Of a stretch of 64,000 bases of DNA, positions 16,166-27,468 are shown piece by piece. Position numbers and translations under genes: made by a program. Numbering within the stretch: position 1 is the stretch's first letter; every line of letters starts with the position of its first letter. The DNA is from Pseudomonas grandcourensis (GTDB taxonomy: Bacteria > Pseudomonadota > Gammaproteobacteria > Pseudomonadales > Pseudomonadaceae). Below the pieces are notes generated by a model that was given only the letters and a program-made list of their open reading frames with translations, had not been told where the DNA came from and did not search any database. Location of the stretch: positions 3,820,501 to 3,884,500 of the forward strand of contig NZ_CP150919.1 of assembly GCF_039909015.1 (NCBI RefSeq), given 5' to 3'.

Positions 16166-16795
16166 ATGCCCGAACTGTCCAACCTGCTTGCCTACGGCCT
16201 GATCTCACTCGGCATGGTGCTGACTCCCGGCCCGAACATGATCTATCTCATCTCGCGATCTATCTGCCAGGGACGAATGGCCGGACTGATTTCCCTGGGT
16301 GGCGTGGCATTGGGTTTCGTCGTTTATATGTTTTGCGCCGCATTGGGCATCACAGCCCTGGTCCTGGCGGTTCCCTATGCGTATGACGCCCTGCGACTCG
16401 GCGGCGCGCTTTATCTGCTCTACCTGGCCTGGCAAGCGGTCAAGCCCGGCGGCCGTTCTCCGTTCCAGGTGCGCGACTTGCCCAAGGACAGCCCGCGCAA
16501 GCTGTTTATGATGGGGTTTGTCACCAACCTGCTGAATCCCAAAATCGCGGTCATGTATTTGTCGCTGCTGCCCCAGTTCATCGACCCCGCCGACCACGGC
16601 AGCGTGCTGGCGCAATCCATCGTGCTTGGCTTTACGCAGATCGTCATTAGCGTGAGCGTCAACGCCCTGATTGCCGTCATGGCTGGCTCCATTGCGACAT
16701 TCCTCGCAAGCAGGCCCGTGTGGCAGACCGTGCAGCGTTGGCTGATGGGGACGGTCCTCGCGGGCCTGGCCATGCGCATGACCGTCGAAGGGTGA
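16166..16795 (+). CDS. LysE family translocator (amino-acid/metabolite exporter)
   Basis: 209 residues with about six hydrophobic segments and the family signature GMVLTPGPNMIYLISRSICQ followed by GRMAGLISLGGVALGF; GFVTNLLNPKIAVMYLSLLP is the second conserved repeat. LysE/RhtB proteins export amino acids such as lysine, homoserine or threonine, or related metabolites. TAGGAG lies about 8 bp before the ATG. It is a single-gene unit facing a convergent DinB gene. Which substrate is exported cannot be told from the sequence. Confidence 0.9.
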   Translation: MPELSNLLAYGLISLGMVLTPGPNMIYLISRSICQGRMAGLISLGGVALGFVVYMFCAALGITALVLAVPYAYDALRLGGALYLLYLAWQAVKPGGRSPFQVRDLPKDSPRKLFMMGFVTNLLNPKIAVMYLSLLPQFIDPADHGSVLAQSIVLGFTQIVISVSVNALIAVMAGSIATFLASRPVWQTVQRWLMGTVLAGLAMRMTVEG

Positions 16796-16855
16796 CGCTA
16801 AACCGGGCTGTTTGCGGTTGGCGCATCGGGCGCGCTGGAAAAAGATCCGCGCGGG

Positions 16856-17407
16856 TTAGCGAAAGCCCTCGCTGGATCGGGATGGGATGAGGACGACTAA
16901 ATCTGTATCACCTATGTCGACACCAGCCTGTGAAAACAGCGTAGTAACCTGGCCACGGTGATGGGTCTGATGGTTGAAGAAATGCATCACCAAGCCGTAA
17001 AAGTCCTTGTCGGACACGACACCCTTCAAGCTGGCGTAATGGAGGCTGTGGTCCAGATCGGACTCTGTAATAGAACTGGCCCATTCGACGATTATCTGAT
17101 CAAGCCTCTCTCGATACACTGAGAGTTCTCGAATAGTAGAGAACAACGCTTGGTCAAGGTTTTTCGGATCAGAAAGTCGCCTCACCGGCTCCAATGCCGA
17201 GTGGTTCGCTGGATGTTTGGCGAATCGCTTTAGCCACACAGTGTCTCCGGCTGCCACGTGGTTTAGCGTCCCGAGAATCGACCTGAAGAACGCTTTTCTA
17301 TCAGCTGAGAGCTCATCATCGGACAAGCACCTGGCCGCTCCATAGATCTTTTCGTTCATCCATTTGTTATAGGTCGCCATCAGGCATATATGGCCGGTAC
17401 GGCTCAT
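16856..17407 (-). CDS. DinB family protein
   Basis: 183 residues from ATG at 17407 (MSRTGHICLMATYNKWMNEK), supported by AAGGATG upstream. DinB-like four-helix-bundle proteins carry three histidines for a metal: here HVAAGD in LGTLNHVAAGDTVWLKRF and the C-terminal pair in HFFNHQTHHRGQVTTLF. These residues and the HxxQ-rich end are typical of the YfiT/DinB superfamily, which includes thiol-dependent transferases. No thiol partner or pathway is adjacent. The LysR gene 114 bp upstream on the same strand may share transcription. Confidence 0.85.
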   Translation of the reverse strand: MSRTGHICLMATYNKWMNEKIYGAARCLSDDELSADRKAFFRSILGTLNHVAAGDTVWLKRFAKHPANHSALEPVRRLSDPKNLDQALFSTIRELSVYRERLDQIIVEWASSITESDLDHSLHYASLKGVVSDKDFYGLVMHFFNHQTHHRGQVTTLFSQAGVDIGDTDLVVLIPSRSSEGFR

Positions 17408-17521
17408 GTGCTCATCCTTTGAGTGGGTATTTGACAAGCGCTCCACGCTCACCGCAAAACCCAGTCTATTGCACGGTGACCCATACGCAGAAGAGATCGT
17501 TATTGTTCCGATACTCACGGG

Positions 17522-18418
17522 TCACCCCCCCAAGAGGTAACCTTCGACATTTTCCATGGATAGGGCTTCGAGCAGCACCTGCTCCAGGATGACAAAAAAA
17601 CATTTGATGTGGGCCTGCTTTAATGCCTGAGGCCGGGTCACCAGATAGACCTCCATATCTGGAAGGTGGAGATCCGGGAACAACCCGATCAGATCCTTCG
17701 CCAGTATACGGGGCAGTACGGCCACCCCCATACCTCGCCTCACCGATTCGAGCTGCACGGCGAACGAATTCACGCTGATCTGCGCGCGGTCCAGACCACC
17801 GGCCTTTGCCGCACGCATTTGCGGCAACATGTCCAGCGGGGGAAGCAAGGCAACATTGACCGCCGTGGCCGGGGTCACCCCTGGAAACCGCTTCAGATAA
17901 CCTGCATCAGCGAAGATACCGTAGGCGAGCCGGCCTATTGGTCGATAAATCAGCGACGGCTCACCCAGATGAGCTGTACGTACAGCAATGTCTGCCACGC
18001 CGCGGACGATCTTGTGAAAGTCGGCTGTGACCATCAGCTCCACCGAGCAACGCGGGTGCAGAGAAGTGAAGCGCCCCGCGGCCTCCAGCACACAAGACGA
18101 GAAACCCTCTCCTGCACTGACCAGGACACTGCCAGATAGCTCTGTGTGCAGCTCGGATATGCCAGCAGCGGTTTGACGCCTCAAGCCCGCTTCCGCCGCC
18201 AGGGCAACTTCCACGAGGGATTGGCCCCGCGAGGTCAACCAGCATCCTTCAACGCCCCGCTCGACGAGTGGCTCGCCCAGTGCGACCTCAAGTTGGGTCA
18301 GGCGGCGGGACACGGTAGACGCCGCGATACCCAGCAACTGGCCAGCTTGAAGGAAGCTGCCACGCCGCGAGACTGCCAACAGCAGACGAAGATCGTCCCA
18401 ATTTGCTTGCAACGCCAT
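17522..18418 (-). CDS. LysR family transcriptional regulator
   Basis: 298 residues from ATG at 18418, with GGAGGAG 7-9 bp upstream (an upstream in-frame start at 18493 is less likely). The N-terminal winged helix is standard: LLAVSRRGSFLQAGQLLGIA, then STVSRRLTQLEVALGEPLVE. The effector domain follows (residues about 90-295). It is divergent from the SnoaL-like/DFR-like pair starting at 18535 with about 115 bp between, so it is the likely regulator of that pair. Its ligand is not apparent. Confidence 0.88.
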   Translation of the reverse strand: MALQANWDDLRLLLAVSRRGSFLQAGQLLGIAASTVSRRLTQLEVALGEPLVERGVEGCWLTSRGQSLVEVALAAEAGLRRQTAAGISELHTELSGSVLVSAGEGFSSCVLEAAGRFTSLHPRCSVELMVTADFHKIVRGVADIAVRTAHLGEPSLIYRPIGRLAYGIFADAGYLKRFPGVTPATAVNVALLPPLDMLPQMRAAKAGGLDRAQISVNSFAVQLESVRRGMGVAVLPRILAKDLIGLFPDLHLPDMEVYLVTRPQALKQAHIKCFFVILEQVLLEALSMENVEGYLLGG

Positions 18419-18534
18419 GCGTCTTCTCCTCCCTGGTCTGCATATGTGCAAATCCATTATGCAGTAGTCGCTGTTTTTCGGCAGAGGCCTCAAAGGTATA
18501 TCTACAGGCCCTCGAAACGAATGGAATGGACTGT

Positions 18535-18954
18535 ATGACTACTGGCCCCAACGACTATGCGGAACGCGCCTCAAGAGCCTTCAATCGTCGTGATGTGGAG
18601 GCGATGCTTGCGTTGGTTTGCGAAGACTTCATCTACCTCGATGGTATGGGGATTCAAACCGGTCGCGAATCCATGCGCAAACGAGAGACTGCGCTGTTCG
18701 AAGCGTTCCCTGATGCCCAAGTGACCTTCACCCCATTCATGGTCGCTGGCGATCTTTTGGCGCTAACTGCCAAACTGACTGGCACCTTCGCCGCCCCCTT
18801 GGTGCTGCCAGGCCGGGTGATTGCACCCCATGGACGCCACATTACCGTGCACTACGCCGCACACTTCACCTTCAGAAACGGACTGGCCATCCGTGAAGAG
18901 GCCTTCTTCGACAGTGCGGTGTTGATGCCGTTAGCCGAACAGGGTGAGGGTTGA
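18535..18954 (+). CDS. SnoaL/NTF2-like protein
   Basis: About 139 residues from ATG at 18535 (another ATG nine bases upstream is possible). The pattern YAERASRAFNRRDVEAMLAL, then CEDFIYLDGMGIQTGRESMR fits the cone-shaped NTF2/SnoaL fold of small ketosteroid isomerase-like or polyketide cyclase-like proteins. It is followed after 3 bp by a dihydroflavonol-reductase-like gene, so the two are almost certainly co-transcribed, and both are divergent from a LysR gene. Substrate is unknown. Confidence 0.78.
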   Translation: MTTGPNDYAERASRAFNRRDVEAMLALVCEDFIYLDGMGIQTGRESMRKRETALFEAFPDAQVTFTPFMVAGDLLALTAKLTGTFAAPLVLPGRVIAPHGRHITVHYAAHFTFRNGLAIREEAFFDSAVLMPLAEQGEG

Positions 18955-18957
18955 GCC

Positions 18958-20025
18958 ATGCGCAGCGCATTTGTTACTGGTGCAACCGGTTTGCTGGGCA
19001 ACAACCTGGTGCGTGAATTGGTCGCTCGTGGCTACACGGTTAAAGGCCTGGTCCGCTCAAGAGCCAAAGGTGAACAGCAGTTCAACAATCTTCCGGGGGT
19101 GGAGCTGGTCGTGGGTGACATGGCCGATGTCGACGCATTCGCAGCATCGCTGCAAGGCTGCGATACGGTGTTTCACACCGCGGCATTCTTTCGCGACAAC
19201 TACAAGGGCGGCAGCCACTGGAAAGAACTCGAAAAAATCAATGTGTCTGGTACGCGGCGCCTGCTTAACCAGGCCTACCGCGCCGGTATACGACGGTTCA
19301 TCCATACGTCTTCCATTGCCGTGCTCGACGGCGCACCTGGCTCGTCCATCGATGAGACATGCCTGCGGGCCGACGCCGACGCGGATGACTACTACCGCAG
19401 CAAGATCCTCGCCGACCGTGTCGTCCTGTCGTTCCTGGAAGCACATCCCGAGATGCATGCCTGCATGGTCCTGCCCGGTTGGATGTGGGGTCCTGCCGAC
19501 ATTGGCCCGACCTCCTCGGGACAATTGGTCAACGATGTCGTGAACGGCAAGTTGCCCGGGCTGATCCCTGGCACCTTCTCCGTTGTAGATGCCCGTGATG
19601 TGGCATGGGCGCTGATTGCTGCCGCCAAACAGGGCCGACGAGGTGAGCGCTATCTCGCGGCGGGCCGGCATATGACGATGCGTCAGCTGGTCCCTGTTCT
19701 AGGACGTATCGCAGGCGTCAAGACACCCGTTCGACAACTACCGCTGCCCTTTCTATACACCTTGGCGGCTATGCAGGAGATCTATGCGCGCCTGACCGGC
19801 AAGCCCGTCCTGCTGAGCATGGCCACGTTGCGCCTGTTGATACGAGAGGAGTACCGCACCTGCTTCAACCACCGCAAGAGCGAGCAGGAGCTTGGCCTGA
19901 GTTTCCGGGCGCTAGAGCTGACAATCACTGACACCGTGGCGTGGTACCGCGATCACGGCTGGTTTGAAAACCACAGTGCGCGTGCCTCGAAGAAAAAAAG
20001 CTCATCCGTCATGGTCGACAACTGA
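18958..20025 (+). CDS. NAD-dependent epimerase/dehydratase of the dihydroflavonol 4-reductase type
   Basis: 355-residue extended SDR. Rossmann motif TGATGLLGNNLVRELVARGY at the N-terminus; the catalytic Tyr-Lys pair lies in DDYYRSKILADRVV. Family members reduce carbonyls or oxidise hydroxyls on nucleotide sugars, terpenoids or aromatic ketones. It sits 3 bp after the SnoaL-like gene. The LysR gene is divergent. A small redox pathway for an aromatic or polyketide-like metabolite would fit this pairing but nothing more precise can be said. Confidence 0.85.
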   Translation: MRSAFVTGATGLLGNNLVRELVARGYTVKGLVRSRAKGEQQFNNLPGVELVVGDMADVDAFAASLQGCDTVFHTAAFFRDNYKGGSHWKELEKINVSGTRRLLNQAYRAGIRRFIHTSSIAVLDGAPGSSIDETCLRADADADDYYRSKILADRVVLSFLEAHPEMHACMVLPGWMWGPADIGPTSSGQLVNDVVNGKLPGLIPGTFSVVDARDVAWALIAAAKQGRRGERYLAAGRHMTMRQLVPVLGRIAGVKTPVRQLPLPFLYTLAAMQEIYARLTGKPVLLSMATLRLLIREEYRTCFNHRKSEQELGLSFRALELTITDTVAWYRDHGWFENHSARASKKKSSSVMVDN

Positions 20026-20174
20026 CTTTCGCAGAAGGGATTATCGTCTAGTCCCAAAGCCGATGATCTCGAGCCTCATTGTGCGGTTTTATGCGGGTAC
20101 GCGAGGCGTACCTTGAGTTCCCGAAACCGCACTTCCTGGTCATTTACCACACACCAGAACAAGGACGTCAATTT

Positions 20175-20738
20175 GTGAACAGGGAAATAATCCTGATGCG
20201 TCACGGCCAGCCAAAACTGGCCGCAACCGACAAAATCTCAGCGCTCGAGATGAAAGACTGGATCGAGCAATACAACCGATCCGAAATTACCCACCACCCG
20301 GTCCCGCATGCCAGTATGCAACTCGCCGCAACCGCCACGGTGATTGTTTCAAGCAGCGCGCCTCGTGCGCTGACCTCCGTCCAGGCGCTCGGCCTGAAGC
20401 CTGCACTGGTCGACGCACTTTTCTGCGAAGCACAACTACCTTGTGGTCATTGGAAACTGCCACGGCTATCGCCGTTTACCTGGGCATTTATCCTTCGAGT
20501 CTTATGGCTGTGCGGTTACTCACGCAACGTCGAATCCGCCGGCACTGCGAGGATACGCGCCAGCACGGCAGCTAAACGATTGCAGTCCCTTGCCAGCGAT
20601 GGACCGGTTCTGCTGCTCGGTCATGGCTTTATGAATCGAATGATCGCCAATCAACTGGTGGCCGACGGATGGGCTCGCCAAAAACGTAACGGCAGCCAGT
20701 ATTGGAGTGCGACCGTGTATCAGTACGGCGGTGTGTAA
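20175..20738 (+). CDS. Histidine phosphatase family protein
   Basis: 187 residues from a GTG at 20175, chosen because AAGGA lies 9 bp upstream and the homologous part begins at REIILMRHGQPKL. The RHG motif contains the phospho-accepting His, and the second catalytic His is in LLGHGFMNR near the C-terminus. The fold covers phosphoglycerate-mutase-like phosphatases (SixA, CobC and others). The acid-base Glu of the family is not obvious. It stands alone; its substrate is unknown. Confidence 0.82.
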   Translation: MNREIILMRHGQPKLAATDKISALEMKDWIEQYNRSEITHHPVPHASMQLAATATVIVSSSAPRALTSVQALGLKPALVDALFCEAQLPCGHWKLPRLSPFTWAFILRVLWLCGYSRNVESAGTARIRASTAAKRLQSLASDGPVLLLGHGFMNRMIANQLVADGWARQKRNGSQYWSATVYQYGGV

Positions 20739-20930
20739 GAGGCGCCAACTGGTCGGCGAACCTGGCCATCATGACGCGGGCTATCAAACCCGCTGTCGGG
20801 AGGCCCTTGTCGATGATCTGCGCGGTACCGGCGCCTGGATATCGAAAGGAGCAGCGCGGCCATTAGCTTTCATAGATAATCGGCACGCTGCAGCTGCATT
20901 AAGGGACGATTCATTCAAGGGAGAGAAGTC

Positions 20931-22124
20931 GTGTCAGCCACATCTGGGAACAGCAACATTTTTCGACTGGCAACCGCCCAGGCATTGGCGGGTGGTAACT
21001 CAGTCATCGTCTATGCAACCGGCGCTATCGTGGGAGACATGCTTGCACCGGATAAAGCATTGGCGACGCTGCCTATCTCCATTTTTGTCGTGGGCATGGC
21101 GAGCTGCACGCTACCTGCCGGTGCCATTGCGCAGCGCTATGGGCGCAGTCTCGTGTTTATGCTGGGAGCGTTGTGCGGCATCCTGATGGGAGTGCTGGCT
21201 GCGATTGGCATTTATTTGTCTTCCTTCTTCATTTTCTGTGCTGCGATGCTGTTTGGTGGCGCTTATGCCGCTGTGGTGCTGACGTTTCGTTTCGCCGCCG
21301 CAGAATGCGTTCCAGAAAGCAGGCAGCCCTGGGCGCTTTCAATCGTCATGGCTGCCGGGCTAGTGGCGGGTGTACTAGGTCCACAGACGGTCACCTATAC
21401 GATGGACCTGTGGGAGTCACACCTGTTTATCGCTACTTACGTTGCAGCCGCATTAATGGCGGTGGTTTCGGCGGCGGTACTGCTAGGTGTCGATTTGCCA
21501 CGCCATGAGGCAGCTGTTCGTACTCCAGGTCGCCCGCTTGCGGTGATTGTTCGGCAGCCTCGACTCATCAACGCCATGCTCTGTGGCGTCATAATTTACA
21601 CCTTGATGAATTTCCTGATGACTTCGGCCCCACTAGCAATGAAGCATGAGGATCTTTCACTGGAATCATCGAACCTGGCATTGCAGTGGCACGTCATTGC
21701 AATGTACGCACCCAGTTTTTTCACTGGACATCTGATCCGCCGTTTTGGAGCAAACCGCGTTGTGTTGATGGGGTTGATGTTAACCGGCGCCTCTATTGCT
21801 GTCGGGCTTGCCGGCGTGCAGTCCTACCACTTTTATCTATGTTTGGTGCTTCTAGGGATTGGTTGGAATTTCGGTTTTGTCGGTGCCTCTGCGCTCGTCC
21901 TTCAGTGCCATAAAACAAGCGAAAGAAACAGTGTCCAAGCGCTCAATGATTTCATTGTCTTTGGCGCCATGGTACTCGGCTCGTTTGCATCGGGAGGTGT
22001 ATTGAATCGATACGGTTGGACCGTTATCTGTGCGCTTGCCTTTGTACCTGTGCTCGTTGCGATAGCGACGTTGATGCTGAGCGAGCATCGCGTCTGGCGT
22101 TCAATCCAGGAACGCACAAGCTAG
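20931..22124 (+). CDS. MFS transporter
   Basis: 397 residues with a GTG start and GGGAG upstream. About twelve hydrophobic segments with the typical loop motif RYGRSLVFMLGALCGILMGV between helices 2 and 3 and a matching RRFGANRVVLMGLMLTGASI in the second half. It belongs to the inner membrane major facilitator superfamily. The substrate is not predictable; similar short MFS proteins in Pseudomonas are annotated as drug or metabolite exporters. No operon partner; the histidine phosphatase ends 192 bp upstream. Confidence 0.85.
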   Translation: MSATSGNSNIFRLATAQALAGGNSVIVYATGAIVGDMLAPDKALATLPISIFVVGMASCTLPAGAIAQRYGRSLVFMLGALCGILMGVLAAIGIYLSSFFIFCAAMLFGGAYAAVVLTFRFAAAECVPESRQPWALSIVMAAGLVAGVLGPQTVTYTMDLWESHLFIATYVAAALMAVVSAAVLLGVDLPRHEAAVRTPGRPLAVIVRQPRLINAMLCGVIIYTLMNFLMTSAPLAMKHEDLSLESSNLALQWHVIAMYAPSFFTGHLIRRFGANRVVLMGLMLTGASIAVGLAGVQSYHFYLCLVLLGIGWNFGFVGASALVLQCHKTSERNSVQALNDFIVFGAMVLGSFASGGVLNRYGWTVICALAFVPVLVAIATLMLSEHRVWRSIQERTS

Positions 22125-22407
22125 TTCCGCGGGACTGGATTAGCCTCCGGACCATGATTCGACTCACGCTGGATAACCGGTTTTGCGCAGTGGCGATGGC
22201 GAGCGCACCTTGTCTCCGCAATGATCTCAACGCCAATACCGAGCAACTTTCGCTCGTGCGTAATCATTGAGCCCCAGAACCCCGACTTGATCGCTAACTG
22301 AACTTGCCTGGTTTTTTTGGAGAGCTTGCGAGCTCAGCAACGCTTGTGGCCAGGGTCGGCGCCGCGTCTTTTTTACTTAGACAACTCCTCGGCGTCGGCA
22401 ACCATGG

Positions 22408-23316
22408 TCAAGTATGTTTTAGCAGCTGCAGCAAACCTTCCACATCAGCTAGCGCTGGAGCATGGGCTCCGGCATGACGGCAAGATATGGATGCGCAAGC
22501 CGCTGAAAATTGCAGGCGCTCTCTCAAGTCCACGATCCCCAGCAACTGCGCAGCCAGCCAACCAGCCATACAAGCGTCTCCTGCTCCAACCGTGTCTTGC
22601 ACCTTCACGGCAATCGCCGGCTGATCGAGTTGGCTGTCCGGGGTGTGGAGAATCATCCCGTGTTCCCCTCGGGTAAAAAGGATCTGCGCCTGAGGATTAA
22701 GAGCGCGAAGCTCATCCATTGCCTGGTGTTCTGTCAGCCCTGGATAAATTTGCCGAAGGTCTTCATCGGAAAGCTTAATCATGTCAGCAAGGGTGGTCAT
22801 CGTAGGGAAGGTCTGCTCCCGATAATGGCTATCCATTAAATTGCGCCAGTTCGGATCATAGCTAATCCGTTTACCGGCCTTTTTGGCCTGCTGAGCAATT
22901 TTAACCAGCTTGTCTGCGAGTGGCTGTCGAGCCAAACTGATGCAGCTGAAATGACACAGCTCTGCATGGTTGATCCATCCTTCGGGCATCAGATCCGGAT
23001 CAAAAAACAGATCGGCATCTCCAGCAAAAAAGTATCTTGGAGGACGGCTCGATGCAACGATGGCAACCAAAGGATCTCGGTCTACCCGTTGGATAAACCT
23101 CGTATCCAATCCTGCCGCTTCCGAGTGCGAAACTATCTCGTCACCCAGTGAATCCATGCTCACCGATCCAGCAAAAGCGCTGCTAACACCCAAGCGACTT
23201 AGCGCTCGTGCAACGTTCCAGGGAGCACCACCTGGGTAACCCTTCCACTGTCCAGGAGTGCCTTGGACAAGATCGGTCAGGGCTTCGCCAAACACTATTG
23301 CGCGAGGCAATACCAT
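22408..23316 (-). CDS. scrK: PfkB-family carbohydrate kinase, probably fructokinase
   Basis: 302 residues. The start at 23316 is chosen because GAGGA is 7 bp upstream; the ATG at 23322 is too close to it. N-terminal PfkB motif in YPGGAPWNVARALSRLG, C-terminal anion-hole and catalytic Asp motif DTVGAGDACMAGWLA. Predicted to phosphorylate the fructose released from sucrose by the GH32 enzyme of the same cluster, giving fructose-6-phosphate. It is 161 bp downstream of the porin gene on the same strand and probably in its transcript. The symbol rests on context; ribokinase-type substrates are the alternative. Confidence 0.82.
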   Translation of the reverse strand: MVLPRAIVFGEALTDLVQGTPGQWKGYPGGAPWNVARALSRLGVSSAFAGSVSMDSLGDEIVSHSEAAGLDTRFIQRVDRDPLVAIVASSRPPRYFFAGDADLFFDPDLMPEGWINHAELCHFSCISLARQPLADKLVKIAQQAKKAGKRISYDPNWRNLMDSHYREQTFPTMTTLADMIKLSDEDLRQIYPGLTEHQAMDELRALNPQAQILFTRGEHGMILHTPDSQLDQPAIAVKVQDTVGAGDACMAGWLAAQLLGIVDLRERLQFSAACASISCRHAGAHAPALADVEGLLQLLKHT

Positions 23317-23476
23317 CGTCATTTCCTCAATTTGTTGTCGTAGGGAACTGCTGGCTGATCAGCTTCGACCGGTAATCACTTACTCAATGAGCTTTGATGA
23401 AAGGCAGGGGTTGTTGAAGTTAGAGAAGTTTTCATAGCCAACCTCAAAGCAGATGTTGGCCGAACGCGTTCAAATA

Positions 23477-25093
<1,617 letters not shown>

Positions 25094-25159
25094 TCATGAG
25101 TTGCGAATTGTCGCAATCGACGAAAAAAAAGATGCCTCATCGCAAATACGCTGATACAT

Positions 25160-25188
25160 TTGGCGATGTTAACGTTAACTTTTCTAAA
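25160..25188. promoter_or_regulatory. Candidate LacI-type operator within the sucrose control region
   Basis: A perfect 12-bp palindrome GTTAACGTTAAC lies at 25168-25179. It falls in the 17-bp spacer between a candidate -35 (TTGGCG, 25160-25165) and an AT-rich -10-like TCTAAA (25183-25188) for the plus-strand ABC operon, 22 bp before its start codon. Position and symmetry fit a binding site of the LacI-family regulator encoded at 31055-32047, which would control both the ABC operon and the divergent porin gene. Confidence 0.5.
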
Positions 25189-25209
25189 AACAAAAATAAA
25201 GAGGGCTTT

Positions 25210-26484
25210 ATGAAACTGCTCAAATCTCTCCTTCCAGCAGCACTACTCACCCTCTGTGCCGGGCTTCCGTCCGTCTCGAGTGCAGCCGATTTGACGATCT
25301 CCTGCGGTGCCGTGGGTGCGGAATTACAACTCTGCAAGGAGGCTGTTGAGGCATGGTCGAAACAGACCGGCAACCACGTCGAGGTGGTTTCCACACCAAA
25401 CTCGGCGACCGAGAGGTTGTCGTTCTACCAACAGATCCTCAGTGCGCAGTCCTCCGACATCGACATCATTCAGATCGATATGGTGTGGCCAGGGATGCTG
25501 GCCAAACATCTGCTGGATCTGCGCGAGGCGCTTCCCGCCAACGCGACCCAAGGCTACTTCCAGGCACAGGTGGATAACGCCACGGTGAACGGACGGTTGG
25601 TGACGATGCCGTGGTTCACCGACTCGGGCCTGCTGTATTACCGCAAGGACTTGCTCGAGAAGTACAACCAGCAGGTTCCCCAGACCTGGGAGGAAATGAC
25701 CGCTACCGCCAGGAATATTCAACAGGCCGAGCGCACTGCCGGGAATCCCAATGCGTGGGGTTACATCTTTCAGGGGCGCGCCTACGAGGGCCTGACGTGT
25801 AATGCACTGGAGTGGATCAGCAGCCAACCGGAAGGCGGACTGGTCAATCCACGAGGTGACATCGTGGTCAACAGCCAGGCTTCAAGAACAGCTTTGACCC
25901 TGGCGAAAAGTTGGGTGGGAGACATCTCCCCGCGTGGCGTACTCAACTACACCGAGGAAGAAGGTCGTGGCGTATTCCAATCGGGAAATGCGCTGTTCAT
26001 GCGTAACTGGCCTTATGTCTGGGCTCTGGTGCAAAGCCAGGACAGTGCCGTAAAAGACAAGGTCGGGGTCGCTCCCCTGCCCCGCGGCGGCGAGACCGGC
26101 AGCCATGCCTCCACCCTCGGTGGCTGGGGCCTGGCGGTATCGCGTTACAGCGCCCATCCAAAACTTGCCGCAGAACTGGTGAGCTACCTGACCAGTGCCC
26201 AAGAGCAAAAACATCGTGCCCTGATAGGCGCCTACAACCCGGTGATCGAGTCGCTGTATCAAGACCCCGAACTGCTCGCAGCAATGCCTTATTACGCTCA
26301 GCTCCACAGCATTCTCAACGATGGGGTCATGCGCCCTGCCTCAATCACTGCCGATCGCTATCCACGGGTCTCCAATGCGTTCTTCGATCGAGTGCATGGC
26401 GTGCTGGCGGGCGAGTTGCCTGTCGATCAGGCGCTGGCCGAACTGGAAAGCGAACTCACGCGCATCAAACGCCGGAACTGGTAA
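25210..26484 (+). CDS. Sugar ABC transporter substrate-binding protein
   Basis: 424 residues from ATG at 25210 with a clear signal peptide (KLLKSLLPAALLTLCAGLPS, cleaved around VSSAA-DLT). The mature part is an extracellular solute-binding protein family 1 fold: LTISCGAVGAELQLCKEAVE, PWFTDSGLLYYRKDLLEKYN and the C-terminal FFDRVHGVLAGELPVDQALA. Such proteins bind disaccharides such as trehalose, maltose or sucrose in the periplasm. The genes for both permeases and the ATPase follow directly. Sucrose as ligand is inferred from the GH32 enzyme and porin in the cluster. Confidence 0.9.
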   Translation: MKLLKSLLPAALLTLCAGLPSVSSAADLTISCGAVGAELQLCKEAVEAWSKQTGNHVEVVSTPNSATERLSFYQQILSAQSSDIDIIQIDMVWPGMLAKHLLDLREALPANATQGYFQAQVDNATVNGRLVTMPWFTDSGLLYYRKDLLEKYNQQVPQTWEEMTATARNIQQAERTAGNPNAWGYIFQGRAYEGLTCNALEWISSQPEGGLVNPRGDIVVNSQASRTALTLAKSWVGDISPRGVLNYTEEEGRGVFQSGNALFMRNWPYVWALVQSQDSAVKDKVGVAPLPRGGETGSHASTLGGWGLAVSRYSAHPKLAAELVSYLTSAQEQKHRALIGAYNPVIESLYQDPELLAAMPYYAQLHSILNDGVMRPASITADRYPRVSNAFFDRVHGVLAGELPVDQALAELESELTRIKRRNW

Positions 26485-26505
26485 GCCACAAGGAAGGAAA
26501 TCACC

Positions 26506-27468
26506 ATGTCTGTCTCTACTACCCATGCCCCCTGTGACGAGTTCCTGCTCGCCCGGGAAACGCCTGTGCAGCGTCGTCGAGTACGCGCCGCCTGGCTGTT
26601 TCTGACGCCGATGTTGCTGTGTCTGGCCCTGGTGGCGGCCTGGCCGCTACTGCGGACATTCTGGTTCAGCCTGACCGATGCCAACCTGGCGGACACCAGT
26701 GGCGGATCCTTCGTAGGCTTGAGCAATTATCTGTTCCACAACGGTTCCAATTGGTCGGGCATCCTGGTCGATCCACAATGGTGGAACGCGGTGCGCAACA
26801 CGTTGCATTTCACCGTGGTGTCGGTGGGACTGGAAGTCGTCCTGGGGCTGCTGGTGGCGTTGCTGCTGAACATCAAGTTCACAGGCCGTTCCCTGGTGCG
26901 TGCGATGATTCTAATTCCCTGGGCGATTCCTACCATTGTCTCGGCAAAGATCTGGTCATGGATGCTTAACGACCAGTTCGGCATCATCAATCACCTGATG
27001 CTGAGCCTCGGACTGATTGACGCTCCGTTGGCCTGGACGGCAGATGCGGATCTGTCGATGTGGGCGGTCATCATCGTCGACGTCTGGAAGACCGTCCCTT
27101 TTGTCACGCTGTTGATGCTGGCTGCCTTGCAGATGTTGCCGAGCGATTGCTACGAAGCCGCAAGGGTCGACGGCATTCATCCGCTGAAGGTGTTCTGGCG
27201 TGTCACGCTTCCACTACTGATGCCTGCATTGTTGGTGGCGGCGATCTTCCGCATCCTCGATTCCCTGCGGGTATTCGACGTCATCTATGTGCTGACCTCG
27301 AATTCTTCGAGCACCATGAGTATGTCGGTCTATGCCCGCCAGCACCTGGTGGAGTTCCAGGATGTTGGCTATGGCAGCGCGGCCTCGACTCTGCTGTTTC
27401 TGGTCGTTGCGGTCATCGCCATGCTTTATCTCTACCTCGGACGCCGTCAACTGGAGGTCCGCTCATGA
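26506..27468 (+). CDS. Sugar ABC transporter permease (MalF-like)
   Basis: 320 residues, six to seven membrane segments starting at AWLFLTPMLLCLALVAAWPL. The cytoplasmic EAA loop that contacts the ATPase is visible in YEAARVDGIHPLKVFWRVTL. It starts 21 bp after the binding-protein gene and its stop overlaps the next permease start by 4 bp (ATGA), so translation is coupled. It forms the inner-membrane heterodimer with the following MalG-like protein. Confidence 0.92.
   Translation: MSVSTTHAPCDEFLLARETPVQRRRVRAAWLFLTPMLLCLALVAAWPLLRTFWFSLTDANLADTSGGSFVGLSNYLFHNGSNWSGILVDPQWWNAVRNTLHFTVVSVGLEVVLGLLVALLLNIKFTGRSLVRAMILIPWAIPTIVSAKIWSWMLNDQFGIINHLMLSLGLIDAPLAWTADADLSMWAVIIVDVWKTVPFVTLLMLAALQMLPSDCYEAARVDGIHPLKVFWRVTLPLLMPALLVAAIFRILDSLRVFDVIYVLTSNSSSTMSMSVYARQHLVEFQDVGYGSAASTLLFLVVAVIAMLYLYLGRRQLEVRS

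Noticed and set aside
27060..27464. Long upstream extension of the second permease
   Set aside because: It overlaps the first permease in another frame and lacks membrane-protein character; the ATG at 27465 has the usual 4-bp overlap.
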